The notes under the pieces were generated by a model. That model was not told where the DNA came from and made no database searches. It was given only the letters and a program-made list of their open reading frames with translations. Position numbers and translations under genes: made by a program. Source: Dyadobacter alkalitolerans DSM 23607 (lineage in GTDB: Bacteria; Bacteroidota; Bacteroidia; Cytophagales; Spirosomataceae). Taken from it: a stretch of 64,000 bases of DNA. The DNA is taken from assembly GCF_000428845.1 (NCBI RefSeq), contig NZ_AUAS01000005.1, forward strand, positions 62,001 through 126,000, read 5' to 3'. Positions 43,213-52,844 of this stretch are shown in pieces (position 1 is the first letter of the stretch; every line of letters starts with the position of its first letter).

Positions 43213-45138
43213 TTATTGTTTCTTAGGTGCAGTGACTGTCTTCGTAATCGGTATTTTTTTAGCCGAATCCGCAGTGATCAGCTTTTTCTTTAACGAATCG
43301 ACGGAGATCGGTTTTTTCTGTCCGGGCAGGATTACTTTGCTCATCAGGTCGGCTTTGAACATCCGCTCTTCCAGCGCTTTGTTGGTGACCTTCCTAGTCA
43401 GATATTTCTCGATAATCAAGTTTGCGATCGGCGCTGCTGCGGAACCTCCTGCTCCTGCATTTTCAACAAATACAGCAATGGCGATTTTTGGATTTTCAAC
43501 CGGCGCAAAGGCGATGAAGATCGAGTGGTCATCCCCGCGTTTGTTCTGCGAAGTCCCGGTCTTCCCGGCAATGGTAATCCCCTCAACACGCGACCGGCGG
43601 GCCGTTCCGCCTTCCACCGCGCCGATCATTCCTTCAATAACCGGATCAAAATTGTGGGCATCAACGCCCGTCTCATGTCTTACCAAAAATTCAGGGTTCA
43701 CTTTTTTCGCATCACCAATGCCATGGATCACGTGCGGGGTATAGAAATAACCTTTGTTCGCAATGATCGCGGCCACATTGGCCATTTTCAAAGGCGTGAT
43801 CAGCAACTCGCCCTCGCCAATGCTTAGGGAGTAAATGTTGGAGAATTTCCAGCGATATTCGCCATAGAAGCGGTCATAGTATTTTTTATTTGGCAAGTTC
43901 CCCTTGTATTCACTCGGAAGGTCAATCCCCAACCTTTGTCCAATCCCAAATTTACTGATCGCATCATGCCATGCGTCCAACCCGACGGCCGAGGCTTTGA
44001 ATGTATTTTGAATGTTGTTTTTATAAATAATTCTTCTGAAAACATTGTAAAAATACGGGTTACAAGAGTGCATAACGCCCAAGGCGACGGTTCCGGTGGC
44101 GGGGTGATTGTGGCAGCCTACCGGGCAGTTTGCATGCGTAAAACCACTTTCCGGCGTGATCACACCTTCCTGCAAACCAATCAGCGCCTGGATCAACTTG
44201 AATGTAGACCCAGGCCGGTAACTCGCCATAACCGGTCTGTTGAAGAGCGGCTTGTAAGGATTTCGTGCCAGTGCAGCGTAGTTTTTCGAAAAATATCGGC
44301 TCGCCAGAATGTTCGGATCATAAGTCGGCGCGGAAACCATGGAAATGATCTGCCCCGTCTTCGGTTCGATCGCCACGACGCTGCCCACTTTGTTAACCAT
44401 CAGACTATCTGCATATTGCTGCACTTCCAGGTCTACTCCCGAATAGAGATTGTCGCCCGCAACGGCCATGGTGTCCAGCTCGCCGCCTTTCCACGGGCCT
44501 TTGTAAACGCCGCTCACATTCTGCATCACGAACTTCGTTCCGCGTTTACCACGCAGTTCATTTTCATAAATTTTCTCGATCCCGCTCTGTCCAATGTAGT
44601 CGCTCTGGCGGTAGTAAGGCTCTTCCTGCTTTTCCAGCTGGCCTCTCGTGATCTCACTCACATAACCCAGTGTGTTCGCAAGTGTAGGCGCTGTATACGT
44701 ACGCAGGGAGCTTTTAGCAAATTCAAAACCCGAATAATCGACCATAATGTCCTGAATGGAGGCAAAATCCTCTTTGGACAACTGGCGGAGAAATAACGAT
44801 GGTTTTACGCGGCTGTATGCGCTCGCGGCATTCATTAAGCTGTCAAAATCGCGGCGCTCGATGCCCAAAACCTGGCAAAAACGCAGTGTATCATCGACTC
44901 TCGCCTTGTAAGGCGTGACCAATAAATCGTAAACGGGCGTGTTATAAACGATGAGCTTTCCTGTGCGGTCGTAAATCTGGCCCCGGAAGGGAATTTCGAT
45001 GACGCGCTTAATGGAGTTGCTGGACGATTCGATGGAATAACTTTCGTCCAGAACCTGCAAGTAGAAAAGTCGAAACAAGTAGATGAGACCTACTAACGCA
45101 AAAAAACCAATGATGACAAAGCGACGACTTTCAAGCAT
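43213..45138 (-). CDS. mrdA: Penicillin-binding protein 2 (transpeptidase)
   Basis: This 641-aa class B PBP has one N-terminal helix (about 7-28), a dimerisation/pedestal domain and a transpeptidase domain. Its active-site motifs are Ser311-T-F-Lys314, SCN (358-360) and KTG (526-528). It cross-links peptidoglycan for rod growth in the periplasm as partner of RodA, encoded directly downstream. The C-terminal tail (about 590-641) is Lys/Pro/Thr-rich and low complexity. No other mre gene is adjacent; upstream lies a 118-base gap without clear promoter boxes. Confidence 0.96.
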   Translation of the reverse strand: MLESRRFVIIGFFALVGLIYLFRLFYLQVLDESYSIESSSNSIKRVIEIPFRGQIYDRTGKLIVYNTPVYDLLVTPYKARVDDTLRFCQVLGIERRDFDSLMNAASAYSRVKPSLFLRQLSKEDFASIQDIMVDYSGFEFAKSSLRTYTAPTLANTLGYVSEITRGQLEKQEEPYYRQSDYIGQSGIEKIYENELRGKRGTKFVMQNVSGVYKGPWKGGELDTMAVAGDNLYSGVDLEVQQYADSLMVNKVGSVVAIEPKTGQIISMVSAPTYDPNILASRYFSKNYAALARNPYKPLFNRPVMASYRPGSTFKLIQALIGLQEGVITPESGFTHANCPVGCHNHPATGTVALGVMHSCNPYFYNVFRRIIYKNNIQNTFKASAVGLDAWHDAISKFGIGQRLGIDLPSEYKGNLPNKKYYDRFYGEYRWKFSNIYSLSIGEGELLITPLKMANVAAIIANKGYFYTPHVIHGIGDAKKVNPEFLVRHETGVDAHNFDPVIEGMIGAVEGGTARRSRVEGITIAGKTGTSQNKRGDDHSIFIAFAPVENPKIAIAVFVENAGAGGSAAAPIANLIIEKYLTRKVTNKALEERMFKADLMSKVILPGQKKPISVDSLKKKLITADSAKKIPITKTVTAPKKQ

Positions 45139-45256
45139 TCTGCACTAAAATTCCTGTTCTCAATTTTCACACGAAGTTCGTCATATCGCAAGACTTATCA
45201 AAGCCCGTTTTCGGGATTCACGCACTAAAAACTTGATTTTAAAAAGAATAAATCGC

Positions 45257-46828
45257 CTATTCCCCCTTCGCCTCCACCATCACCACACTTTCCTTATCAA
45301 TCACCACCGCGCCCTCCGGCAAGCCCTTTGGTTTGCGCACAAATTTCTTGGGCGTGTAGATCACCGGGCACAGCGAATCGTTTTTTCTTTTGGAATAAAA
45401 AGCCGCTAATTCGGCTGCCCGCTCGATCACTAATGCCGGAAAATTGCGTCCAGGCTGGTTTTTGACGACCACATGCGAGCCGGTAACATCCTTCGCGTGG
45501 AGCCAAAGGTCGTCTTTGGAAGCAAATTGTTTGGTTAACACATCATTGTTCTTCGCATTGCGGCCGATCAGGATGGTGTAACCCATGAATTCGACTTTTT
45601 TGAAAAGATCTGTGGCTGTTGCAACGGCTTTTGTCTGGTCGAGACTGTGCGTTTTAATGTAACCCCGCAGTTCTCGCAACGACTCGATTGCTTCGATTGC
45701 ACTTAAATGTTTGGCCAGATTCTGACGCTCCGTTTCCCGGGCGGCGAGGCTGTCGTTCAATCTGCCTAATTCAATTTTTTCGTTTTTGGCCTTTCTGTAA
45801 TAACCTTCTGCGTTTTTCTGGGCGGTAAGGTCTTTTTTGAGCTTGATGGTGATGGGCTGGTCGCGGTAAAAATCGAAGAGTTCTATTTTTTCGGTGCGTT
45901 CCGGAATGGCGTGGAGGTTGGCCATAATAATGTTGCCAATCTCATCATTCTTGGTCGCTTCTTCCAGTTCGACGAGCTTTTTAAATGTGTTTTCTAAATA
46001 ATTATCCGTCTGCGAAAGCCTTTTTTTCAGCATCCGGATGATCTCCGCCTTTTCCTTCTCAATGCCGCTTAGCCGGATGTAGGCCAGATAAAAACCATTC
46101 AGCGCCTCAATAGGATCATTATATTCGGAAATAAGGTCGCCCACGGGCAAAAGTGAAAGCGTCGGAACGAGCTCGATTTTGGTTAAATAATAAGGCGGCG
46201 CATTCAATTTGGTCAGTGTTTGCTGAATAATGTTCCACTTCTCTGCGGCATCATTTAAACCACTTATTTTCTCTGACAAATAAGCATTTACCAGCTTTCC
46301 GAATGTTGGAAATAAGGTTTCAAAACGCTCATTATTCTGGATAAATGCTTCGTAAGCCTGGTAAATGTCGCGGTTGAGTGATTCGCATGTGATCGATTTG
46401 TCTGCCGGAAGTTTGTTATTAAAAAGCTGTGTGGCAACACCTGCTTCATTCAACGCAATCAGATTAGACCGGTTACCGAAAAGCTTGAAAACTAGCTTTT
46501 TACCATCCTGAAAACTAATCTGAATCGCGCGTTCATTTAAATAAACCTGAACAAAATCGACTTTTTGATTTTGAAAATCAGTGAAAAGATTAACGCTATT
46601 TCGGCGCGCCCGATCGAAACTATCCGGGAAGCTCAGGCAGGCGAAATTGGATCTTAATGTGGCTTTGATAAAAAACGGATCAGCCAGATTTTCGTCATTC
46701 ACGGAAGAGTCAAACACGAGGATAATTTCGTCTTTTTCTTGACTGAAAGCTTCAATAAAGGTTTTTCCGGCCAGTCGCTGATGCAAGGCCGGGGCAAGCT
46801 GTTTTAAGAAATAATAATTCTGATGCAC
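45257..46828 (-). CDS. NFACT family protein (RqcH/Rqc2-like, DUF814)
   Basis: This 523-aa protein has an N-terminal NFACT-N domain (NYYFLKQLAPALHQRLAG, with FDRARRNSVNLF), a central coiled-coil segment (about 260-370) and a C-terminal NFACT-R/DUF814 domain with DLWLHAKDVTGSHVVVK (about 447-463). This matches RqcH, which binds stalled 50S subunits and adds alanine tails to nascent chains for degradation. Older labels call it fibronectin-binding. The start is GTG 46828; TACTTTTG on the minus strand (46857-46850) is a likely -7 box 22 bases upstream. Alanine tailing is inferred from family members. Confidence 0.88.
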   Translation of the reverse strand: MHQNYYFLKQLAPALHQRLAGKTFIEAFSQEKDEIILVFDSSVNDENLADPFFIKATLRSNFACLSFPDSFDRARRNSVNLFTDFQNQKVDFVQVYLNERAIQISFQDGKKLVFKLFGNRSNLIALNEAGVATQLFNNKLPADKSITCESLNRDIYQAYEAFIQNNERFETLFPTFGKLVNAYLSEKISGLNDAAEKWNIIQQTLTKLNAPPYYLTKIELVPTLSLLPVGDLISEYNDPIEALNGFYLAYIRLSGIEKEKAEIIRMLKKRLSQTDNYLENTFKKLVELEEATKNDEIGNIIMANLHAIPERTEKIELFDFYRDQPITIKLKKDLTAQKNAEGYYRKAKNEKIELGRLNDSLAARETERQNLAKHLSAIEAIESLRELRGYIKTHSLDQTKAVATATDLFKKVEFMGYTILIGRNAKNNDVLTKQFASKDDLWLHAKDVTGSHVVVKNQPGRNFPALVIERAAELAAFYSKRKNDSLCPVIYTPKKFVRKPKGLPEGAVVIDKESVVMVEAKGE

Positions 46829-46864
46829 GTCGTTTCGGATAATTCAGCGCAAAAGTAGGCACTT

Positions 46865-47923
46865 TTACCCTAACCCGGTCACGCTGGCCAATCTCCGCCC
46901 CTCTTCCTGAACCGCATCGAGGAAACCATTTTTCGCCAGCCATGCATCATTATAGTAAGTATCCTGGTAACGCTCACCCGAGTCGCAGATCAACGTGACG
47001 ATTGAACCTGTCAAATCCTGCTCCTTCATTTCCTGCGCCAGTTGCAGCGCGCCCCAGAAATTAGTCCCCGTGGAACCGCCTACCCTTCTGTTCAGGAGTT
47101 TGGACAATGTTTTCATCGCCGCAAAACTCGCCGCATCAGGCACGCGGATCATATGGTCCACCACGGTTGCAATAAAAGAAGGCTCCACCCTCGGCCGGCC
47201 AATGCCTTCAATCCATGATCCAAAATCGCTGCAAACGCCCGGATCATTGGTTTGCCAGCAATCGTAAAAAACTGAATTTTCGGGGTCCACCACACAAATC
47301 CGGCTCGCATAACGCTCGTAACGCACATAACGGCCCAATGTCGCCGAAGTCCCGCCGGTTCCCGCACCCACAACAATCCAGGTCGGAACCGGGTGCGCTT
47401 CAAACTGCATTTGCCGGAAAATCGATTCCGCAATGTTGTTATTTCCCCGCCAGTCCGTTGCCCGTTCTGCGTAAGTGAATTGGTCCATAAAATGACCATT
47501 ATTTTCCTCTGCAACGCGTCTGGAAACGTCATAAACCTCGGCAGGATGATTGACAAAATGACATTTTCCACCATAAAATTCAATCGCCTGCACCTTGTCC
47601 TGGCTTGTCGTTTTTGGCATTACCGCAATGAATGGCAAACCCAGTAACCGCGCGAAATAGGCTTCCGAAACCGCAGTAGAGCCACTCGATGCCTCCACAA
47701 CCGTCGTCCCCTCATGAATCCAGCCATTGCAAAGCCCATACAAAAACAGCGACCGCGACAACCGGTGCTTCAAACTCCCCGAAGGATGCGTCGATTCATC
47801 TTTAAAATAAAAATCAACCCCTTCAAAAGCAGGCAATTGCAAAGGAATCAAATGCGTATCCGCCGACCGCTGATAATCCGCCTCAATCTTGGTAATGGCA
47901 GCGGTTACCCAGGAATTTGACAT
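46865..47923 (-). CDS. PLP-dependent cysteine synthase-family protein (Cds1-like cysteine desulfhydrase)
   Basis: This 352-aa fold-type II PLP enzyme has the PLP lysine Lys52 in [11 protein letters not shown], the phosphate-anchoring [11 protein letters not shown] (about 77-87) and [14 protein letters not shown]. The opening [11 protein letters not shown] (18-28) is typical of the Cds1-type cysteine desulfhydrase subgroup rather than CysK. It would break down L-cysteine to sulfide, ammonia and pyruvate; cysteine synthesis is the alternative. It is monocistronic, with the NFACT promoter lying just after its stop. Confidence 0.83.
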   Translation of the reverse strand: MSNSWVTAAITKIEADYQRSADTHLIPLQLPAFEGVDFYFKDESTHPSGSLKHRLSRSLFLYGLCNGWIHEGTTVVEASSGSTAVSEAYFARLLGLPFIAVMPKTTSQDKVQAIEFYGGKCHFVNHPAEVYDVSRRVAEENNGHFMDQFTYAERATDWRGNNNIAESIFRQMQFEAHPVPTWIVVGAGTGGTSATLGRYVRYERYASRICVVDPENSVFYDCWQTNDPGVCSDFGSWIEGIGRPRVEPSFIATVVDHMIRVPDAASFAAMKTLSKLLNRRVGGSTGTNFWGALQLAQEMKEQDLTGSIVTLICDSGERYQDTYYNDAWLAKNGFLDAVQEEGRRLASVTGLG

Positions 47924-48012
47924 AATTGTTTTGAAACATTTGTTAATAATGTCAGCAAGAACGGAATATTTCGAATCAATTTTCAGTTCTTCTTGTAGGG
48001 AACACTACTTCC

Positions 48013-48042
48013 TTTGACCTTATATAAAAGGTTGTTAATTTG
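48013..48042 (+). promoter_or_regulatory. Candidate promoter of the PIN toxin-antitoxin pair
   Basis: TTTG at 48013-48016 and TTAATTTG at 48035-48042 (one mismatch to TAnnTTTG) are about 18 bases apart. A CCTT-N6-AAGG imperfect dyad lies between them and could be the antitoxin operator. The ATG is 23 bases downstream. Confidence 0.4.
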
Positions 48043-48064
48043 TAAAAAAATTTAATCACTTAGA

Positions 48065-48283
48065 ATGGAACAGGCGACTAAACTAAACTCCATGCAGTTG
48101 TTTATGCTCAAAATGTTCGAGAAGCAGCTGAACAGCAAACAGGAAAAAGAAATCAAGCAGTTGCTTTCGGAGTATTTTGCAAAGCAGATTGATGATGAAA
48201 TGGATGAAATTTGGAAAAAGCGCGGACTATCGCAGGAAGATTTGGATGAAGCGCTGATAACACACAAACGCACTAAATATTAA
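48065..48283 (+). CDS. Putative antitoxin of the PIN toxin pair (72 aa)
   Basis: This small, mostly helical, charged protein (LMLKMFEKQLNSKQEKEIKQ-type helices, residues about 12-45, then DEMDEIWKKRGLSQEDLDE) is directly followed by a PIN-domain gene; the TAA is three bases before the toxin ATG. Position and size fit an antitoxin. No ribbon-helix-helix or AbrB motif is recognisable, and I know no named family for it, though similar proteins occur before PIN genes in Bacteroidetes. It should bind and block the toxin and probably repress the pair. Confidence 0.7.
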   Translation: MEQATKLNSMQLFMLKMFEKQLNSKQEKEIKQLLSEYFAKQIDDEMDEIWKKRGLSQEDLDEALITHKRTKY

Positions 48284-48286
48284 TGA

Positions 48287-48691
48287 ATGGTTCTCGTCAT
48301 CGACACCAACTGCCTGATGGTAAGCATTCCCAAACTATCAGCCACGCGATGGTTATTTGATGGTTTGAGAGCAGGAATTTTTGAGTTTGGCATTTCGACT
48401 GAAATCCTTGAAGAATATGAAGAGGTTATAGGCGGATTTTATTCCCCTAACCTGGCCACCAATGTGGTTGAACTACTCCCAAATCTGGAAAACGCAATCT
48501 GGGTTACGCCTTTTTATCGCTGGAATTTGATCAGTGATCAGGATGATAACAAGTTCGTAGACTGTGCTTTGGCTTGTCAGGCTGATTACATCGTGACGCA
48601 TGACAAACACTTTAATGTACTCGCATCCATTCCTTTTCCAAAAGTCAATATTCTGAGTATGCAGGAATTAAAAGCACATTTGGAAATTTAA
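48287..48691 (+). CDS. PIN-domain toxin (COG1569-type RNase)
   Basis: This 134-aa PIN protein has the acidic residues that bind Mg2+: Asp6 in LVIDTNCL, Glu42/43 in EILEEYEE, an acidic cluster DQDDNKFVDCALA (84-96) and Asp106 in VTHDKHF. All positions are filled, so it is probably an active RNase. It belongs to the 'putative toxin-antitoxin system toxin component, PIN family' group. It is translated directly after the antitoxin. The RNA target is unknown. Confidence 0.85.
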   Translation: MVLVIDTNCLMVSIPKLSATRWLFDGLRAGIFEFGISTEILEEYEEVIGGFYSPNLATNVVELLPNLENAIWVTPFYRWNLISDQDDNKFVDCALACQADYIVTHDKHFNVLASIPFPKVNILSMQELKAHLEI

Positions 48692-48724
48692 TAACGACAA
48701 AAAAGATTTAGCCCCAAAAAAAGA

Positions 48725-48752
48725 GAAGCTTCCCAAACCCGGGAAGCTTCTG
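48725..48752 (-). terminator. Terminator of the TetR-TolC-HlyD-EmrB operon
   Basis: AGAAGCTTCCC (48725-48735) pairs perfectly with GGGAAGCTTCT (48742-48752). On the minus strand CTTTTTTTGG follows. It ends the efflux operon and could also stop the PIN pair from the other side. Confidence 0.88.
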
Positions 48753-48777
48753 CAATATTACCACTACACTTGAAATC

Positions 48778-50352
48778 TTAATGTACGGAGGATGGGTCGA
48801 CTTTGGTTTTGCCGCTTTTTGTCCAGAGTACGAAGGGGACGCAGATGAGGAACATGAGTCCCAGGTAAAGGAACACGTCCATGTAGGACATTACCTGCGC
48901 CTGTTTAGTGACCGTGTAATCCAGGATCTTGTAACCGCTTTTCAGCGCCACATCCGCTGGCATTCCCTTGGCCATAAATGATTGTTTCAGACCTTCGACG
49001 CGCTGCATGACAGACGGATTATTGATGTCCAGCTTGCTCACAAGATCATTGCGGTGCAGCATATTCTGGCGGGCCAGGTAAGTTGTGATCACCGCAACTC
49101 CGAACGAACCGCCCAGCTGCCGCATCATTCCGGTAAATGCGGCTCCTTCACCGATTTCCCTTCCTTTTAATGTTGATAAGGCTAATGTCGTAATCGGGAC
49201 AAATAACAATCCCAAACCAACTCCACGCACGATCAGCATGTTAAAGAATGCATCTTTTCCGGTGTCGGGGGTAAGAATCAGGTAACCCCAGTAACTGTAT
49301 ATAAAGAAGAAGACCATCCCGGCCGAAACCAGATATTGCTGCTTCACACCGCGCTGAATGAGCTGACCCACAATGGGCATTATCATGGCCGTAACAACCG
49401 CTGCGGGCACCATCAGCATCCCCGATTGCGTCGCCGTCCAGCCTAATGTGGCCTGCGTGTACAATGGAATGACGAATGTTGAACCATATAATCCGAACCC
49501 GAGAATGAAGGATAAAATGGTCCCAACGCGCAGGTTTCCATTGGCCAAAACACGCAGGTTAACGATCGGATTTTTATAAGTCCATTCGCGCCAGATGAAG
49601 AAAAAGAAGCCAAAAACAGAGGTTACCGTTAACAGAATGATGATTTCGTCATTGAACCAGTCTTCTTCCTGCCCTTTTTCCAACACATATTGAAGCGAAC
49701 CCACGGCAACGGCCAGCAGCACAATGCCCCAGTAATCGATTTCATTCGCTGCTTTCTTTTGCGAAAATCTTGGACTTCTTACAAATTGTAAAGTCAGCAT
49801 TGCGGCAATGATGCCGAGCGGAATGTTGATATAAAAAATGTAAGGCCAACTGTAATGATCCACAATGTAACCTCCCAGCGGCGGACCCAATGTAGGTCCC
49901 ACGATCACACCCAAACCGTAAATAGCCTGCGCGATTCCGCGTTTTTCGGGTGGGTAACTTTCGGTAATCAGAGTTTGCGCAGTTACAAGCAAGGCGCCAC
50001 CGCCGAGACCTTGTATCAATCTGAAAAACACGAGTTCCCAGATGTTGTTTGCATTGCCGCAAAGAAAGGAGGCAACCGTAAAAATAATGATCGAAGCTGC
50101 AAAGTAATTGCGGCGGCCAAACTGCTGCGAAAGCCAGCTGGTCATGGGCACAATGATCACATTACCAATGGCATAAGCCGTAATAACCCAGCTCACTTCG
50201 GATAATGTACCGCCCAGGTTTCCCCGCATGTCGTTGAGCGCCACGTTAACAATGGTGGTGTCAACGATTTCGAGCAACGCGCACAGTACAGCTGTAATCG
50301 TAATGATGACCCTGCGGAAACCATATTCGACGAGTGATTCCTGTAATTCCAT
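48778..50352 (-). CDS. EmrB/QacA-type DHA2 multidrug MFS transporter
   Basis: This 524-aa protein has fourteen membrane helices. DHA2 marks are LEIVDTTIVNVALNDM (27-42) near helix 1, WVITAYAIGNVIIVP and the loop QQFGRRNYF, with RGLGGGALLV-like QGLGGGALLVTAQT in helix 4-5 and GPTLGPPLGGYI (helix 5 motif C). It exports drugs across the inner membrane and works with the HlyD-like and TolC-like proteins encoded upstream as a tripartite pump. Substrates unknown. It is the last gene of the operon, 33 bases after the adaptor. Confidence 0.93.
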   Translation of the reverse strand: MELQESLVEYGFRRVIITITAVLCALLEIVDTTIVNVALNDMRGNLGGTLSEVSWVITAYAIGNVIIVPMTSWLSQQFGRRNYFAASIIIFTVASFLCGNANNIWELVFFRLIQGLGGGALLVTAQTLITESYPPEKRGIAQAIYGLGVIVGPTLGPPLGGYIVDHYSWPYIFYINIPLGIIAAMLTLQFVRSPRFSQKKAANEIDYWGIVLLAVAVGSLQYVLEKGQEEDWFNDEIIILLTVTSVFGFFFFIWREWTYKNPIVNLRVLANGNLRVGTILSFILGFGLYGSTFVIPLYTQATLGWTATQSGMLMVPAAVVTAMIMPIVGQLIQRGVKQQYLVSAGMVFFFIYSYWGYLILTPDTGKDAFFNMLIVRGVGLGLLFVPITTLALSTLKGREIGEGAAFTGMMRQLGGSFGVAVITTYLARQNMLHRNDLVSKLDINNPSVMQRVEGLKQSFMAKGMPADVALKSGYKILDYTVTKQAQVMSYMDVFLYLGLMFLICVPFVLWTKSGKTKVDPSSVH

Positions 50353-50384
50353 TTAATTTCAGTTTAAGGTCAGTGTACTGATCC

Positions 50385-51494
50385 TTAGTTCAATTCCACA
50401 TCCACGAACACGTTCATGCCCGGTCTCAATTCTGCTATGCGCTGGTCGTTTGGCTGGGTGAATTCAATTCTTACCGGCAGACGCTGCACCACTTTAACAA
50501 AATTCCCACTTGCATTATCAGGAGGAAGCAATGCGAACCTTGCGCCGGTTGCAGGCGAGAAAGAAGCCACTTTTGCTTCAAATTCATGATCCGGATAAGC
50601 ATCCACATGGATTTTCACGTGTTGTCCCAATTTCATCTTGGTCAATTGCGTCTCTTTGAAATTCGCTACCACCCAGGGCTCCGTAGTGGAGATAATGCTG
50701 AACAGCGGCTGACCGGCCTGTAAAAACTGCCCCACCTGCGCATTCACCTTAGAAACGCGGCCATCCGTAGGAGCCGTAATGACTGTGTAAGATAGGTTTA
50801 GCTCTGCATTGGCGATTTCTGCCTGGCGTGCCTTAATGTTGGCATTAGCCACATTGGTTTGCACAGAAGTTGCCCGAGTCTGGCTGCCTGCTGCTTTTGC
50901 CTGACGTTCCGCGGCGTTTTTCTGCGCCACCAAAACAGCCAGCTGACGCTCTGCTTTTTGTTTCGTTGCAGAAGCCTGCTCATATTCCTGCTGCGTGATC
51001 GAATGGTCTTTGATCAGATTTTCATAACGCGCAAAATCCTGATTCGCACGCCATACATTCACTTTCGCCTCTTCAATCTGCGCTTCTACGATCGACACAT
51101 TCGCCTGATACGTGATGCCGCTTGCCTGCGATGCATTCGTGGTTGCATTGGCCACGACCAAGCTTCCCTGCGATCCCGCCAATCCGGCTTTCGCCTGTTC
51201 CAGCTTGATCAGCTGATCGCGGTTGTCGAGCACGATCAATGTGTCGCCTTTTTTAACGGTTTGGTTATCCTTTACTTTAATTTCTGTCACATAACCTGAT
51301 ATCCTGGGAATTACAGGGCTAATGTTCGCGTCGATCTGCGCGTCATCTGTTTCTTCGTGGTGCAATCCGTGGTTGTATTTGTTAAAACCCCACGTTCCGC
51401 CGATCGCAATCAGCACGCAAAGAATGATCACGAATGTGTAGCTTTTCTTTTTTGGAGCTTCCTCTGTTTCCAATGTATTTTGTCTGGTTTCCAT
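50385..51494 (-). CDS. EmrA/HlyD-family periplasmic adaptor
   Basis: This 369-aa membrane-fusion protein has an N-terminal anchor helix (about 17-36) after a Lys-rich start, a lipoyl half-motif (ISGYVTEIKVKDNQTVKKGDTLIVLD in pattern, residues about 68-95), a long alpha-hairpin (100-220) and the closing half APTDGRVSKVNAQVGQFLQ (about 240-258). It bridges the EmrB-like pump and TolC in the periplasm. It lies between the two genes (16 bases after tolC-like, 33 before emrB-like). Length is normal for EmrA. Confidence 0.93.
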   Translation of the reverse strand: METRQNTLETEEAPKKKSYTFVIILCVLIAIGGTWGFNKYNHGLHHEETDDAQIDANISPVIPRISGYVTEIKVKDNQTVKKGDTLIVLDNRDQLIKLEQAKAGLAGSQGSLVVANATTNASQASGITYQANVSIVEAQIEEAKVNVWRANQDFARYENLIKDHSITQQEYEQASATKQKAERQLAVLVAQKNAAERQAKAAGSQTRATSVQTNVANANIKARQAEIANAELNLSYTVITAPTDGRVSKVNAQVGQFLQAGQPLFSIISTTEPWVVANFKETQLTKMKLGQHVKIHVDAYPDHEFEAKVASFSPATGARFALLPPDNASGNFVKVVQRLPVRIEFTQPNDQRIAELRPGMNVFVDVELN

Positions 51495-51509
51495 TTCTGA
51501 TGTTGAATT

Positions 51510-52844
51510 TTAATTAATCACTCCGGCTGATTGTTCTAGTTTTTTGTAGGCTACGATGGCGTCGGCTTTGGCGGCTTCGTAGTTGATGCGGGACTGCACC
51601 TGGGCCACGTCTGCATCGAGCAATTCTGTGGTGGTTACCAGGCTGTTATCGTATTTATTTTTAGTAATCCGGTAATTTTCATCCGCTTGCTCCACCGCTT
51701 TGGCATACACATCGATTTTTCTTTTGCTCAAAACATAATTGTAATAAGCCGTGTTAACTTCCAGATGAATGCGGTCCAGGAGGATCTGCTCATTCGTTTT
51801 CAGCTGATAAACCCTCGTTTTAGCCTGCTCCATTTTTGCACCCGATTTCCAAAGTGAACCAATGTCATATCGTACGCCAATCCCCGCATTCATTGCATTC
51901 GGGATTGTGGCGACTCCTGGAATGCTGAGGGCCACATAGCCGGCGGTTAAGGCCACGTTTGGATAAAAATCCGCCCTAACAACCTTGATATCCGAGTTTG
52001 CTGCTTTCTGACGGATGCCATTCGCGGCAATGTCTTTGCGGTGAGAAATGGCCGTTTGCTCCCACTCCGTCGCGATGCCTTCCTCCTTCAATGTGATAAA
52101 GCTGGCCGAATCCGCTGCAAGCACGGTGTTCTCAGGCATGCCCAGCAGGAGGTTCATATTAATGGTTGTTACTTTCAGATCGTTTTCAGCGTCCAGCAAC
52201 GCAAGCTCAATGTTCGATTCCTGTAATTTGGCTTTCATGAGGTCGTTTCTGGCCAGCATTCCGTTTTTTTCGCGGTTTGTAAACTCAGTTACGCGCTCAC
52301 GTTCCCGCAACAGGTTCTCTGCAACCAGATCCACCGATTTTTTTGCTTTGTACAAATTGCTATACGCTGCCACGGTGTTCTGGATGACGGCATCCCGGTC
52401 GTTTTCGGCGTCCAGTTTAGCTGCCTGTTCCAGGTAATGTGCTGATTCCAGGCCATATTTAAATCTGAACCCCGAGAAAATCGGAAGAGATGCGCTCGCC
52501 ATTCCGTACATTACCTGGTGCACTTCGGGAGAACTGGTTTGTGTGCTGTCGTTTCCGTTCCTGGGTAATTTGAGGTTAATGTTCGGAGAATTTAATCTCA
52601 GGTAAGATCCCGAAACGCTCAGACTAGGCAACTGATTCTCCCGGATCTGCTTAATACTCAGACCCGCGAGGTCCACATTGGTCTGACTTAATTTGAGCTG
52701 TTTGCTGTTTTGTAAACTCATTTCAATCGCTTCTTCCAGCGTCAATTTGCGCTGTTCCTGAGCGAACGAATGAGCGGTTGCGGCGAGCCAGAACACGCTG
52801 GCGATCGCAAAAACCATTCTTTTAGTCCTGGTTGTGGTGTTCAT
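51510..52844 (-). CDS. TolC-family outer-membrane efflux protein
   Basis: This 444-aa OEP-family protein has a signal peptide ending in SFAQ (about residue 29), then two repeats of the TolC type: LTLEEAIEMSLQNSKQLKLS (about 34-53) and, in the second half, RKDIAANGIRQKAANSDIKVVRADFYPNVAL (pattern around 270-300). It forms the outer-membrane channel of the drug pump. The start overlaps the tetR stop region by 23 bases, so translation is coupled. Confidence 0.93.
   Translation of the reverse strand: MNTTTRTKRMVFAIASVFWLAATAHSFAQEQRKLTLEEAIEMSLQNSKQLKLSQTNVDLAGLSIKQIRENQLPSLSVSGSYLRLNSPNINLKLPRNGNDSTQTSSPEVHQVMYGMASASLPIFSGFRFKYGLESAHYLEQAAKLDAENDRDAVIQNTVAAYSNLYKAKKSVDLVAENLLRERERVTEFTNREKNGMLARNDLMKAKLQESNIELALLDAENDLKVTTINMNLLLGMPENTVLAADSASFITLKEEGIATEWEQTAISHRKDIAANGIRQKAANSDIKVVRADFYPNVALTAGYVALSIPGVATIPNAMNAGIGVRYDIGSLWKSGAKMEQAKTRVYQLKTNEQILLDRIHLEVNTAYYNYVLSKRKIDVYAKAVEQADENYRITKNKYDNSLVTTTELLDADVAQVQSRINYEAAKADAIVAYKKLEQSAGVIN

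Noticed and set aside
43936..44796. Long plus-strand open frame (286 codons) opposite mrdA
   Set aside because: It is antisense to a complete PBP2 with all active-site motifs; its translation is rich in Arg, His and Phe and shows no family pattern.
45204..45215. CCCG-TTTT-CGGG hairpin between the NFACT gene and mrdA as a terminator
   Set aside because: The stem has only four pairs and no T-run follows on either strand.
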